From contig CAAGJO010000031.1 in the NCBI GenBank assembly GCA_900770285.1, forward strand, positions 1 to 53,548: a stretch of 53,548 nucleotides of DNA, in the 5' to 3' direction. Positions within the stretch are counted from its first letter, which is position 1. Each line of letters begins with the position of its first letter. Position numbers and translations under genes: made by a program. Under the pieces are notes generated by a model. It ran no database searches. It was given only the letters and a program-made list of their open reading frames with translations, and was not told where the DNA came from. The DNA is from Oscillospiraceae bacterium (GTDB taxonomy: Bacteria; Bacillota; Clostridia; Oscillospirales; Ruminococcaceae). Shown in pieces: positions 1 to 6,663 of this stretch.

Positions 1-2
1 TA

Positions 3-44
3 AAAACGTGAAAAATCCCACGTAAAACGTGAAAAATCCCACGT
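3..44. repeat. 21-bp tandem repeat (two perfect copies)
   Basis: Bases 3-23 and 24-44 are identical 21-mers. Each carries the TCCCACGT half of the terminator stem, so the terminator arm behind the tRNA-Thr gene has been duplicated in tandem. Two copies only, no spacers, so not a CRISPR. Confidence 0.85.
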
Positions 45-58
45 AAAAACGTGGGATT
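32..58 (-). terminator. Rho-independent terminator of tRNA-Thr
   Basis: On the minus strand directly after the tRNA, AATCCCACGT and ACGTGGGATT form a perfect 10-bp stem with a TTTT loop, followed by a T run (complement of 32-36). The upstream arm overlaps the last base of the encoded CCA. A second copy of the downstream arm and T run follows because of the 21-bp duplication. Confidence 0.85.
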
Positions 59-133
59 GGAGCTAGTAGTCGGACTCGAACCGACGACCTGCTCATTACG
101 AATGAGCTGCTCTACCAACTGAGCCATACTAGC
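58..133 (-). tRNA. tRNA-Thr (anticodon CGT)
   Basis: The minus strand folds as a 76-nt cloverleaf: acceptor stem GCTAGTA with TACTAGC, D arm with AGTTGGTAGA, anticodon stem GCTCA/TGAGC closing loop TTCGTAA (anticodon CGT, reads ACG), T arm with GGTTCGAGTCC, discriminator T and encoded CCA at 58-60. A strong terminator follows immediately. Confidence 0.95.
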
Positions 134-144
134 GAATCTGCGGT

Positions 145-159
145 CTGCTCATTACGAAT
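145..159. other. 15-nt duplicate of the tRNA-Thr anticodon arm
   Basis: CTGCTCATTACGAAT at 145-159 is identical to 89-103 inside the tRNA-Thr gene, 56 bp away. The flanks (AGCGAAT on both sides, 131-137 and 160-166) also repeat. It cannot form a tRNA. It may be a scar of tRNA duplication or of an integration site; origin unknown. Confidence 0.6.
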
Positions 160-283
160 AGCGAATTCAGCTTTGCTGTATGAACAATATCACATTTAAA
201 TAGAAACAATTCAACGACCAAAATTTATTATATCATAAAAAAACTTCATCGTCAAGATAAAGCAAGATTTTTCTCAAAAGCTA

Positions 284-312
284 TTGACAATTTCATTTAC
301 TGGTGGTATCAT
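284..312 (+). promoter_or_regulatory. Promoter of the SPFH gene cluster
   Basis: TTGACA (284-289), 17-bp spacer, TATCAT (307-312). The start site falls inside the array of TGATATCA boxes just downstream, so a protein on those boxes would block this promoter. Confidence 0.6.
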
Positions 313-360
313 ATCATTATAATATCAAAATGATATCAAAATGATATCATAATGATATCA
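309..360. promoter_or_regulatory. Five 8-bp boxes phased at 11 bp (probable operator)
   Basis: Perfect palindromes TGATATCA lie at 331-338, 342-349 and 353-360, with one-mismatch versions at 320-327 (TAATATCA) and 309-316 (TCATATCA). Every step is exactly 11 bp, about one helical turn. The array overlaps the -10 element and the likely start site of the cluster that encodes a ribbon-helix-helix protein (1721-2083). Ribbon-helix-helix dimers such as MetJ and Arc bind tandem short palindromes; autoregulation is therefore the natural inference, not shown. Confidence 0.7.
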
Positions 361-383
361 AAGACAGAACGGGGGATATTACT

Positions 384-1388
384 ATGAATGATGAAAAGAA
401 AAATGTTGAAGAATTTGAGGCAAAAACTTACAGCGGAGGCGGAATGTTATTATTCAGTTTGCTATTGATGATATTCAGCATGGCTGGCTTTGTGCTTGGA
501 ATTGTTTTTTGCGGGGAATATGCATCTGTTGTTGCATTAATTTGTGTTTTGACTTCTTTGGTATTTATTGCGTCCATTATTTTACTTATAGGAATAAAAA
601 TTGTAAAACCAAATGAGGCACTTGTACTTACTCTTTTCGGAAAATATACCGGTACTATTAAAAAGAACGGATTTTTCTGGGTTAATCCTTTTTCATCAGC
701 TGTAAATCCTGCATACGAAAAAAGACAGGCAGAAGTTGCGGAGTCAGTTGCTGACGGGGATACTAAAGTGGAAAATTCTGCAATCAGCAAGAAAATTTCA
801 CTTAAAGCTATGACTTTACGCAATGAAAAGCAGAAAATCAATGATGAACTTGGAAATCCTATTGAAATAGGCATAAATGTCTTCTGGAAAATTGAAAATA
901 CTGCGAAAGCTGTGTTTAATGTGGATAATTATGTAGAATATCTGTCAACACAGGCTGATTCTGCTCTGAGAAACGTTGTAAGACTTTATCCGTACGATAC
1001 TGACAACGAAGGAAATTCAGATAACGAGCAGATAACTTTAAGAGGTTCCAGTCAGGAAATTGCCGATGTTCTTGAAAAAGAATTGCAGGAAAAGGTGGAT
1101 ATTGCAGGAATAAGAATCCTTGAAGTAAAAATCACTCACCTTGCATATGCTCCTGAAATTGCGTCGGCAATGCTGCAAAGACAGCAGGCTGTGGCAATTA
1201 TTGCGGCAAGAAAGAAGATTGTTGAGGGTGCTGTGGGAATGGTTCAGATGGCTCTTGACGAACTCAGTGAAAACAATGTCTGCGAGCTTGACGAAGAAAG
1301 AAAGGCTCAGATGGTATCAAATCTTTTGGTTGTTCTCTGCGGAAACAAGGACGCACAGCCTATTGTAAACAGTGGCTCGATTTATTAA
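384..1388 (+). CDS. SPFH/Band 7 domain membrane protein
   Basis: 334 aa. Two hydrophobic segments near residues 20-42 and 47-71 are followed by a Band 7 (stomatin/prohibitin/flotillin) region that begins with KPNEALVLTLFGKYTGT and continues to about residue 280, with the alanine-rich stretch APEIASAMLQRQQAVAIIAAR typical of the end of the domain. Such proteins form membrane-associated ring-like oligomers and organise membrane microdomains or proteases; the exact role here is unknown. Start is ATG after a G-rich ribosome site (371-376). It is the first gene after the TGATATCA array, followed by a broken small membrane gene and a ribbon-helix-helix gene; SPFH plus RHH pairing is the notable context. 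Family call is confident; function is not. Confidence 0.85.
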   Translation: MNDEKKNVEEFEAKTYSGGGMLLFSLLLMIFSMAGFVLGIVFCGEYASVVALICVLTSLVFIASIILLIGIKIVKPNEALVLTLFGKYTGTIKKNGFFWVNPFSSAVNPAYEKRQAEVAESVADGDTKVENSAISKKISLKAMTLRNEKQKINDELGNPIEIGINVFWKIENTAKAVFNVDNYVEYLSTQADSALRNVVRLYPYDTDNEGNSDNEQITLRGSSQEIADVLEKELQEKVDIAGIRILEVKITHLAYAPEIASAMLQRQQAVAIIAARKKIVEGAVGMVQMALDELSENNVCELDEERKAQMVSNLLVVLCGNKDAQPIVNSGSIY

Positions 1389-1402
1389 AAGAGTATTTAA
1401 TA

Positions 1403-1696
1403 ATGGATTTTATCATTGAATTGCTTGCAGATTAATTTGTGGACGGTATTGCCGAAACTGCACAAAACAAGCGATTTCCAAAATGGGTAAGGTATATTGC
1501 ATTCGGTATAATTTTATTGCTTCTTACAGCATTTTCGGCTCTTTTCATATTGATTGATATTGTATTTTTCAATAATATAAAACAGCTTTCTGTATGGCTT
1601 TGTGTTCTTATGCTGATTCTTACTGTATTTGTTTTTTATTCAACAATTAAATATTTCAGAAAACTTATAGAAACTATCAGAAACAAAATAATGTAA
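1403..1696 (+). pseudogene. Small two-helix membrane protein interrupted by a stop codon
   Basis: Reading from ATG at 1403 gives ten codons (MDFIIELLAD), then TAA at 1433-1435, then 86 further open codons in the same frame to 1696. The continuation is a plausible membrane protein: basic patch NKRFPKWVRY, a hydrophobic helix, a short loop and a second helix. Start-like residues before the stop fit the N-terminus of small membrane proteins with this layout, and TAA is one base from TTA (Leu). A GTG at 1439 could restart translation but has no visible ribosome site. I read it as a nonsense-mutated gene; readthrough, reinitiation or a base-call error are alternatives. Confidence 0.55.
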
Positions 1697-1720
1697 AAAA
1701 ACGTTCAAGAGGTGAAAGCT

Positions 1721-2083
1721 TTGGCTGGAAAAAATACAAAAAAGAATATTCCGCTCAGACTTTCATCAAGTCTGTATGCGGAGATATTAAAGTGGGCGGA
1801 GGACGACTTCCGCTCGCTCAACGGTCAGATAGAATATCTGCTGACCGAATGTGTAAACAAAAGAAAGAAAGGTGCAGGGAAGCCGAAAAATAACACCAAG
1901 GAAATTGAAGAGCTGAAAAAGCAGCTGGAAATTACTCAAAATGCTCTTATCAGCGAGACAAGCCCCGATGGATTTATTTTAGCCATGAGCCGTGCCGCAG
2001 AAGCATATGAAAAGGGTGAAGATGTAGATTTTTCGGATGAAAAATGCAAATACTATAATGACGATAATCCGGCTCAGGAATAA
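1721..2083 (+). CDS. Arc/CopG-like ribbon-helix-helix DNA-binding protein
   Basis: 120 aa from a TTG start. Near the N-terminus KNIPLRLSSSLYAEILKWAE gives a short beta strand and first helix, then RSLNGQIEYLLTECV the second helix: the ribbon-helix-helix layout. A basic linker (KRKKGAGKPK) and an acidic, helical tail follow. A GTG nine bases upstream (1712) is part of the ribosome site AGAGGTG, so TTG at 1721 is the better start. It is third in the SPFH cluster; the phased TGATATCA palindromes on the cluster promoter are the obvious candidate target. No toxin gene lies beside it, so a toxin-antitoxin role is not supported. Confidence 0.75.
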   Translation: MAGKNTKKNIPLRLSSSLYAEILKWAEDDFRSLNGQIEYLLTECVNKRKKGAGKPKNNTKEIEELKKQLEITQNALISETSPDGFILAMSRAAEAYEKGEDVDFSDEKCKYYNDDNPAQE

Positions 2084-2149
2084 TGCTAATAATTATAGCG
2101 GAGAATATATTTATCAGTTGTATTAAGGATAACAATAAGGAGATTTTTT

Positions 2150-2947
2150 ATGATTAATAACTTCAACGGCTCTTCAAGCAGCAACCCGGTTATAACCAGA
2201 ATGTCCAAGTATAATGATGTTATGGAAGGAGAAAAGGCATCCTTTGCGTCAATCGGATTAAAAGTAGGGTATTTTCTTGCTGTTATAGTTTTAAGCGTTC
2301 TTGCGTTCTTCTGGCTGCATTCATCACTTTCGGGCGGAGGTGCAACATTTTCGGATACGGAAATGGCAGTATATGTATGTGCTATGATCGGCGGTGTTAT
2401 CAGTGCACTGGCAGCAGGATTTATTCCAAAGACAGTTCCTGTATTCGGAACCATTTATGCAGCCTGCATGGGATATACCATAACTTACACATCATACCTT
2501 TTGGCTGCACAGTACAGAGGGATTGTAATTGAGGCATTGCTTTTGACGGTTCTTATTGTGGCAGTAATGTTTTTGCTTTATCAGACTGGAATTGTAAAAA
2601 TCGGGCAGAAAATCAGAGGTATAATGTATACTGCATTACTGGCAACGCTTATTGCGGGGGTTATATATTTTATAGTGGTACTTGCAGCACCCAATTCGGC
2701 ATTGGTAAGAGTAATTTCATCAATTCAGCAAGGTCCTCTCGGCATAGTTTTTGCTTTTATCGGAGTACTTATGGGAGCATTTTTTGTAGTTGACGATTTT
2801 GACTATATTACCAACATTGTAAAAAGCGGTTGCTCAAAGAAATACGAATGGTATGCCTCATACAGTCTTATTATCAGCATGATATATTTATATGTCAGGG
2901 TACTAAGGCTGTTGGCAAGAATAGCGAGCAGAAGCAACAACAACTAA
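2150..2947 (+). CDS. Bax inhibitor-1/YccA family membrane protein
   Basis: 265 aa with about seven hydrophobic segments after a hydrophilic, Ser/Asn-rich start (residues 1-35). The pattern (SNPVITRM near the N-terminus, a glycine-rich first helix pair, GFIPKTVPVFG, and FFVVDDFDYI before the last helix) matches the YccA branch of the Bax inhibitor-1 (TMBIM) family. Family members act as membrane channels or regulators, with calcium leak described for the Bacillus homologue; the substrate here is unknown. Start has a clear AAGGAG site. It lies 66 bp after the RHH gene with no terminator between, so co-transcription is possible, and a strong terminator follows. Confidence 0.85.
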   Translation: MINNFNGSSSSNPVITRMSKYNDVMEGEKASFASIGLKVGYFLAVIVLSVLAFFWLHSSLSGGGATFSDTEMAVYVCAMIGGVISALAAGFIPKTVPVFGTIYAACMGYTITYTSYLLAAQYRGIVIEALLLTVLIVAVMFLLYQTGIVKIGQKIRGIMYTALLATLIAGVIYFIVVLAAPNSALVRVISSIQQGPLGIVFAFIGVLMGAFFVVDDFDYITNIVKSGCSKKYEWYASYSLIISMIYLYVRVLRLLARIASRSNNN

Positions 2948-2955
2948 ACTATAAA

Positions 2956-2984
2956 ACGGGCGGTTTTAAGCCGTCCGTTTTTAT
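2956..2984 (+). terminator. Terminator after the Bax-inhibitor-like gene
   Basis: ACGGGCGG and CCGTCCGT pair (one G-U) around a TTTTAAG loop and are followed by TTTTT. Confidence 0.8.
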
Positions 2985-3002
2985 ATATGCGCATATAAAA
3001 AC

Positions 3003-3031
3003 AAAAGACCGATTATAAAAACCGGTCTTTT
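3003..3031. terminator. Bidirectional hairpin between convergent genes
   Basis: AAAAGACCG (3003-3011) and CGGTCTTTT (3023-3031) form a perfect 9-bp stem; A and T runs on both sides allow it to work for the plus-strand cluster and for rpmB on the minus strand. Confidence 0.75.
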
Positions 3032-3053
3032 GTAAATTGCAGAATATTAAAGG

Positions 3054-3239
3054 TTATGCTCTTTCAACCTTACCTGAACGCAGACATCTTGAGCAAGCAT
3101 AAACGTGACAAGGCTTACCGTTAACAATAGCCTTTACTCTTTGAACGTTTGGCTTCCAAGCTTTATTTGTTCTCTTGTGTGAGTGAGAAACCTTAATTCC
3201 GAAAGTAACACCTTTTCCGCAAATCTGACACTTTGCCAT
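3054..3239 (-). CDS. rpmB: 50S ribosomal protein L28 (bL28)
   Basis: 61 aa, the usual length, starting MAKCQICGKG. Component of the large ribosomal subunit. Two CxxC pairs (C4/C7 and a pair near residues 50-53, CSRC) mark the zinc-binding form. The ATG at 3237-3239 follows a strong AGGAGGTG site; a longer in-frame start upstream would place that site inside the gene and is rejected. It is monocistronic, with its own promoter at 3295-3323 and a terminator at 3003-3031. Confidence 0.97.
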   Translation of the reverse strand: MAKCQICGKGVTFGIKVSHSHKRTNKAWKPNVQRVKAIVNGKPCHVYACSRCLRSGKVERA

Positions 3240-3294
3240 GAGGCTGCACCTCCTTTTCATAAATAAAAAACTAATCTAAATCACAATACACTTT

Positions 3295-3323
3295 ATTATA
3301 TCACATACTTTATAAAAATGCAA
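3295..3323 (-). promoter_or_regulatory. Promoter of rpmB
   Basis: On the minus strand TTGCAT, 17 bp, TATAAT; the -10 lies about 55 bp before the rpmB start codon. Confidence 0.7.
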
Positions 3324-3402
3324 GTCCTTTTTTTCACTTTATAAAAAATAGCCAAAAATAGCATATAACTATATTTGCAGAGTTGTTACAGATAGTATGT
3401 AA

Positions 3403-3765
3403 TTACAATGAATACAGCAGCAATCCGGCTATAATACTTCCGAATACCGCAATCAACAAAATGGCAAGAACTATTTCAACAGCGGAGATAATAAGCATAG
3501 CCTTTCCAAAATTTTTAACGCCGGTATCTTCAGAACAGAACATGGCAATCAAAGCACCTATTATTGGCAGAAACACACATAAAGCGACCCAACCTATCCA
3601 ACCGCCCAAAGATGTCTGTGCAACAGGCTGATAATAAGGCATATTCTGAGTATACTGCTGCTGGTAATAATCATTCTGAGCATATTGTTGATTTGCACCG
3701 CATTTATCGCAGAACTTGCTGTTATCATCAAGTATATTTCCGCAGTTAACGCATTGTTTTGACAT
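3403..3765 (-). CDS. Zinc-ribbon membrane protein
   Basis: 120 aa from the ATG at 3763-3765. N-terminal zinc ribbon with two CxxC knuckles (CVNCG and CDKCG), a Gln/Tyr-rich linker (residues about 28-55), then two hydrophobic segments separated by a short loop. Such zinc-ribbon plus membrane proteins are common and uncharacterised in Clostridia. The start is preceded by GGGGTGAT. Function unknown; the layout suggests a small envelope protein. Confidence 0.7.
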   Translation of the reverse strand: MSKQCVNCGNILDDNSKFCDKCGANQQYAQNDYYQQQYTQNMPYYQPVAQTSLGGWIGWVALCVFLPIIGALIAMFCSEDTGVKNFGKAMLIISAVEIVLAILLIAVFGSIIAGLLLYSL

Positions 3766-3908
3766 AAAATCACCCCAACAAGTATTTTTATTAATTATAA
3801 CAAACAACTTGAAATAAATCAATATTATTTTTAAAAATAGCTTTTTTGGTATATTTTATAGATTAATGCTAAAAATAAGAGCAAATAAAAAGCAAGGAAG
3901 TGCCAATA

Positions 3909-4595
3909 ATGAATAAATCAACACGAATGTATGACTTTATGAAGTCAGCGATGATCGTATTAATTATTTTTGGGCTGATTATTGTTTCCTTTCAATCCTT
4001 AACCATTAAAGCTCAGGAAGCTTTATCTGAAGTAGGTTCAAGCGGAGCGGAAGTTACTGCCATACAGGAAAAGCTGAAAGAACGGGGACTATTCAATGCA
4101 GATGTAACGGGATACTATGGCGAGGAGACAAAAAAAGCGGTTTTGAAGTTTCAGAAGCAGCAAGGCATAAATCAAACCGGAGTTGCGGGGCCTTTAACGC
4201 TTAAAGCTCTTGGAATATCCATTGGAACCATACCGGCAGCCACTCAGGCTAACATTAATCTGTTGGCAAGAATTATATCAGCAGAGGCACGAGGCGAACC
4301 GTATACAGGTCAGGTGGCGGTAGGAGCGGTTATTCTGAACAGAATAAAGCATCCGTCATTTCCAGACACTTTATCAGGAGTAATCTATCAGAACGGAGCG
4401 TTTACTGCTATTGTAGACGGGCAGTTCAACGAACCTGTTGCAGATTCGGCGTACAAAGCGGCAAAAGACGCTCTCAACGGTTGGGATCCCACAGGGGGCT
4501 GTGTATACTATTACAACCCGAGCAAGACATCAAATGCTTACATGCATTCAAAGCCAACGGTTATGGTTATAGGAAGTCATCGTTTTTGCAAATAA
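3909..4595 (+). CDS. sleB: Spore cortex-lytic enzyme SleB
   Basis: 228 aa. A membrane or signal segment (residues 13-30) is followed by a peptidoglycan-binding domain (about 38-103: a GSSGAEVTAIQEKL helix and the TGYYGEETKKAVLKFQ repeat) and a SleB-type hydrolase domain (115-228), with the putative catalytic glutamate E126 in ISAEARGE and the conserved AVGAVILNR stretch. SleB is a germination-specific lytic transglycosylase that cleaves muramic-delta-lactam cortex peptidoglycan. No ypeB partner follows, unlike in Bacillus. ATG at 3909 is chosen because AAGGAAG sits nine bases upstream; the in-frame GTG at 3900 overlaps that site. This gene, dpaAB and spoVA genes imply an endospore former. Confidence 0.9.
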   Translation: MNKSTRMYDFMKSAMIVLIIFGLIIVSFQSLTIKAQEALSEVGSSGAEVTAIQEKLKERGLFNADVTGYYGEETKKAVLKFQKQQGINQTGVAGPLTLKALGISIGTIPAATQANINLLARIISAEARGEPYTGQVAVGAVILNRIKHPSFPDTLSGVIYQNGAFTAIVDGQFNEPVADSAYKAAKDALNGWDPTGGCVYYYNPSKTSNAYMHSKPTVMVIGSHRFCK

Positions 4596-4692
4596 GCTTT
4601 ACTAATGCTGACCGCTTTACAAGGAGAGCGGTCGGTTTACATAGTGTTTTCAAGGATAATTTTTTTATTGAAACTTTTTTTATCTAAAACAC

Positions 4693-4721
4693 TTGACAAA
4701 CCTTATGCCATATGATATAAT
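4693..4721 (+). promoter_or_regulatory. Consensus promoter of tRNA-fMet
   Basis: TTGACA (4693-4698), 17 bp, TATAAT (4716-4721): an exact match to consensus. A small hairpin (CACGCT/AGCGTG, 4728-4747) lies between promoter and tRNA and may be part of the precursor leader. Confidence 0.9.
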
Positions 4722-4762
4722 AAATACACGCTTTGAACAGAGCGTGTAAAAATTGATTCCAT

Positions 4763-4838
<76 letters not shown>

Positions 4839-4841
4839 CTG

Positions 4842-4868
4842 AAAACCTCGTATTTACGGGGTTTTTTC
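4842..4868 (+). terminator. Terminator of tRNA-fMet
   Basis: AAAACCTCG (4842-4850) pairs with CGGGGTTTT (4857-4865, one T-G pair), then more Ts. Confidence 0.85.
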
Positions 4869-4962
4869 TTTTATGTATGTTTTTTGTTTGCTGCAGTCGC
4901 TTAGTTTGTTGCAAACGGTGGTGTTTTGTCAGATTAATTTTGTTATCTCTATAAAATTGATG

Positions 4963-4991
4963 TTGACAATGTTGAAAAAATCGTATATAAT
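4963..4991 (+). promoter_or_regulatory. Consensus promoter of the PqqD-like gene
   Basis: TTGACA (4963-4968), 17 bp, TATAAT (4986-4991); the -10 ends 28 bp before the start codon. Confidence 0.85.
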
Positions 4992-5019
4992 ATATATATT
5001 AAAATGCTTTTGGAAAGGA

Positions 5020-5295
5020 ATGAAAAAATTGAAAATAAAAAATGATTACAACTTGAGAAAAGTTGCAGGAGATTATATAGTTGTGCCATTGGCTGAAGAA
5101 TCTAAAAGAATTCACGGTATATTTAAAATCAACGAAGTGGGTGCAAAGCTTTTTGAACTTTATCAGAAGGGCGCTGAGGCTGATGAAGGCGTAAAACTGC
5201 TTATAGATACTTATGGTATTGACGAGGATACAGCTTCAACCGATAACAAGGATTTTATAGAGCTTCTTAATAATTACGAGATGTTTGAAGATTAA
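5020..5295 (+). CDS. PqqD-family peptide-recognition protein (orphan)
   Basis: 91 aa: MKKLKIKNDYNLRKVAGDYI opens a PqqD-type domain, with the strand NLRKVAGDYIVVPL, the helix GIFKINEVGAKLFELYQKG and the final ELLNNYEMFED helix. PqqD-like proteins (RiPP recognition elements) bind leader peptides and hand them to radical-SAM or other modifying enzymes. Here no radical-SAM enzyme, precursor or exporter is adjacent: tRNA genes lie on both sides. ATG at 5020 with GGAAAGGA upstream is chosen over longer in-frame starts that run back through the promoter. Its own perfect-consensus promoter suggests steady expression. Partner unknown. Confidence 0.75.
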   Translation: MKKLKIKNDYNLRKVAGDYIVVPLAEESKRIHGIFKINEVGAKLFELYQKGAEADEGVKLLIDTYGIDEDTASTDNKDFIELLNNYEMFED

Positions 5296-5398
5296 TATTA
5301 AAAATTGGTGCGGCAGACAGGTTTTTCTATAATCATTGCTCTGGTTGCTTGTCTGCTGTGCTAAATGTTACGAAATTGTAAAAAGTGAAATTAAGTGC

Positions 5399-5427
5399 TT
5401 GTAAAGTATGAAATAATGTGCTATAAT
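5399..5427 (+). promoter_or_regulatory. Promoter of the tRNA-Gln pair
   Basis: TTGTAA (5399-5404), 17 bp, TATAAT (5422-5427), 32 bp before the first tRNA-Gln. The preceding spacer (5296-5398) holds only an inverted repeat, GCAGACAGG with CTTGTCTGC, with a long loop that may end the PqqD transcript. Confidence 0.75.
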
Positions 5428-5459
5428 ACTAGAGTTGCATGGGAGATGCTTAAGAATAT

Positions 5460-5535
5460 TGGGATATAGCCAAGAGGTAAGGCAACGGACTTTGACTCCG
5501 TCATTCCGATGGTTCGAATCCATCTATCCCAACCA
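5460..5535 (+). tRNA. tRNA-Gln (anticodon TTG)
   Basis: Acceptor TGGGATA/TATCCCA, anticodon stem ACGGA/TCCGT closing loop CTTTGAC, T-arm GGTTCGAATCC, discriminator A and encoded CCA. Confidence 0.95.
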
Positions 5536-5542
5536 ATACTAC

Positions 5543-5618
5543 TGGGGTATAGCCAAGCGGTAAGGCAACGGACTCTGACTCCGTCATTCCAAAGGTTCGA
5601 ATCCTTTTACCCCAACCA
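5543..5618 (+). tRNA. tRNA-Gln (anticodon CTG)
   Basis: Acceptor TGGGGTA/TACCCCA, anticodon loop CTCTGAC, encoded CCA. It is nearly identical to the preceding tRNA-Gln apart from acceptor, T stem and anticodon, so the pair arose by tandem duplication. Seven bases separate the two genes. Confidence 0.95.
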
Positions 5619-5632
5619 GTTATAAAATACTG

Positions 5633-5668
5633 AAATATCCGTTATCTTTATGATAACGGATATTTTTT
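5633..5668 (+). terminator. Terminator of the tRNA-Gln operon
   Basis: AAATATCCGTTATC (5633-5646) and GATAACGGATATTT (5652-5665) form a perfect 14-bp stem with a 5-nt loop followed by Ts. Confidence 0.93.
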
Positions 5669-5745
5669 ATTTTTTAATCTTCTCTACTGAGCGTTGATTG
5701 CATGAATTTAATTTTTATTTTATAATAGCTGTGGGAGGAATTTTT

Positions 5746-6330
5746 ATGGATCAAATTAAAACCGGAAAACTTATTCGTTATTTGCGTCAAAAGCATAATC
5801 TGACACAACTTGCTTTGGCTGAAATGATCAATGTCAGCGACAAAACAATTTCAAAATGGGAACGTGGCTGCGGAATACCTGATATTTCACTGCTTCCTAA
5901 ATTGTCTGAAGTTCTTGATATTGATATGGAATCATTATTAAAAGGAAATCTGGAGGAAAATGATATGAGTAATGGCAATATAAAAAAGATGAAGTTCTTT
6001 TTATGCCCTGAATGCGGCAACTTAATATTCACAACTGACGGCAATGAGATACGATGCTGTAGTAAAAAACTGACGCCGCTTTCTGCTCAGAAAGTTACAC
6101 CCAATCATACTTTGAATATTGTAAAAGATGATAATGAGCTTTATATAACATCTGACCATGAAATGAACAGAGAACATTATATATCGTTTCTTGCACTTGT
6201 TAACGAAGATACAATGGTGCTGAAAAAACTATATCCTGAATGGGGAATGGAATTAAGACTTCCCTTTGTGGCAAACAGCACATTTTTCTGGTATTGCTCA
6301 AAACATGGATTGTTTTATCAGGATATTTAA
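5746..6330 (+). CDS. XRE-family regulator with zinc ribbon and desulfoferrodoxin-like domain
   Basis: 194 aa, three parts. Residues 5-60 are a Cro/CI-type helix-turn-helix (RQKHNLTQLALAEMINVSDK, then KTISKWERG). Residues 84-106 hold CPEC (C87, C90) and CC (C104, C105), a zinc-ribbon-like knuckle. Residues 120-190 follow superoxide reductase: H121, H138 (DHEM), H144 (REHYISF), and C184/H187 in YCSKHG, which match the four His plus one Cys that hold the mononuclear iron in desulfoferrodoxin. The inference is a redox- or superoxide-sensing repressor using an iron centre. Start ATG at 5746 has GGGAGGA upstream. No adjacent rubrerythrin or sor gene; target unknown. Family reading of the C-terminus rests on motif spacing only. 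Confidence 0.7.
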   Translation: MDQIKTGKLIRYLRQKHNLTQLALAEMINVSDKTISKWERGCGIPDISLLPKLSEVLDIDMESLLKGNLEENDMSNGNIKKMKFFLCPECGNLIFTTDGNEIRCCSKKLTPLSAQKVTPNHTLNIVKDDNELYITSDHEMNREHYISFLALVNEDTMVLKKLYPEWGMELRLPFVANSTFFWYCSKHGLFYQDI

Positions 6331-6428
6331 ATTTGTGAGATTTTTCTGCAGAATAATTTTTATATGATTTTGTTTTTCGGGCATAATATTTCAGACGAAA
6401 GTCGAAATAATTCTGCGAGGTGAAAATT

Positions 6429-6596
6429 ATGCCAAAAGACAAAAAACAGGAGCCCAGCGATGATGAACTCCTTGATTTTTTAAATCCTACAAGCTCAATG
6501 AATGACTGCACCGGACTTATCCCGAGAGGAGATAACCTCACTGATGATGAGTATGAAGATTATCAGGAACTTTATACTTTTGGACCATATTTATAA
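6429..6596 (+). CDS. Small acidic protein, unknown function
   Basis: 55 aa, beginning MPKDKKQEPSDDELLDFL and ending TFGPYL; strongly acidic, no membrane segment. Supported by a good AGGTG ribosome site (6417-6422), its place in a 330-bp gap between genes and a clean terminator 16 bp after the stop. It could be co-expressed with the regulator upstream. I do not recognise a family. Confidence 0.55.
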   Translation: MPKDKKQEPSDDELLDFLNPTSSMNDCTGLIPRGDNLTDDEYEDYQELYTFGPYL

Positions 6597-6612
6597 TATT
6601 TGGGCAAAAATA

Positions 6613-6642
6613 AAAACGTCTGTATTTTTTTGCAGACGTTTT
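6613..6642. terminator. Bidirectional terminator
   Basis: AAAACGTCTG (6613-6622) pairs perfectly with CAGACGTTTT (6633-6642); T runs on both strands serve the small acidic gene and ptsH, which converge here. Confidence 0.88.
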
Positions 6643-6663
6643 ATTTTTTAGGCTAATATTTTA

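Noticed and set aside
1..58. CRISPR-like short repeats at the left edge
   Set aside because: Only two contiguous 21-bp copies with no spacers, and both are parts of the tRNA-Thr terminator.
1721..2083. Antitoxin of a toxin-antitoxin pair
   Set aside because: The RHH protein has no adjacent toxin-like gene; neighbours are membrane proteins.
4596..4690. Gene in the spacer after sleB
   Set aside because: The open frame there is the out-of-frame tail of sleB; the spacer holds a weak hairpin (GACCGCT/AGCGGTC) and the tRNA promoter.
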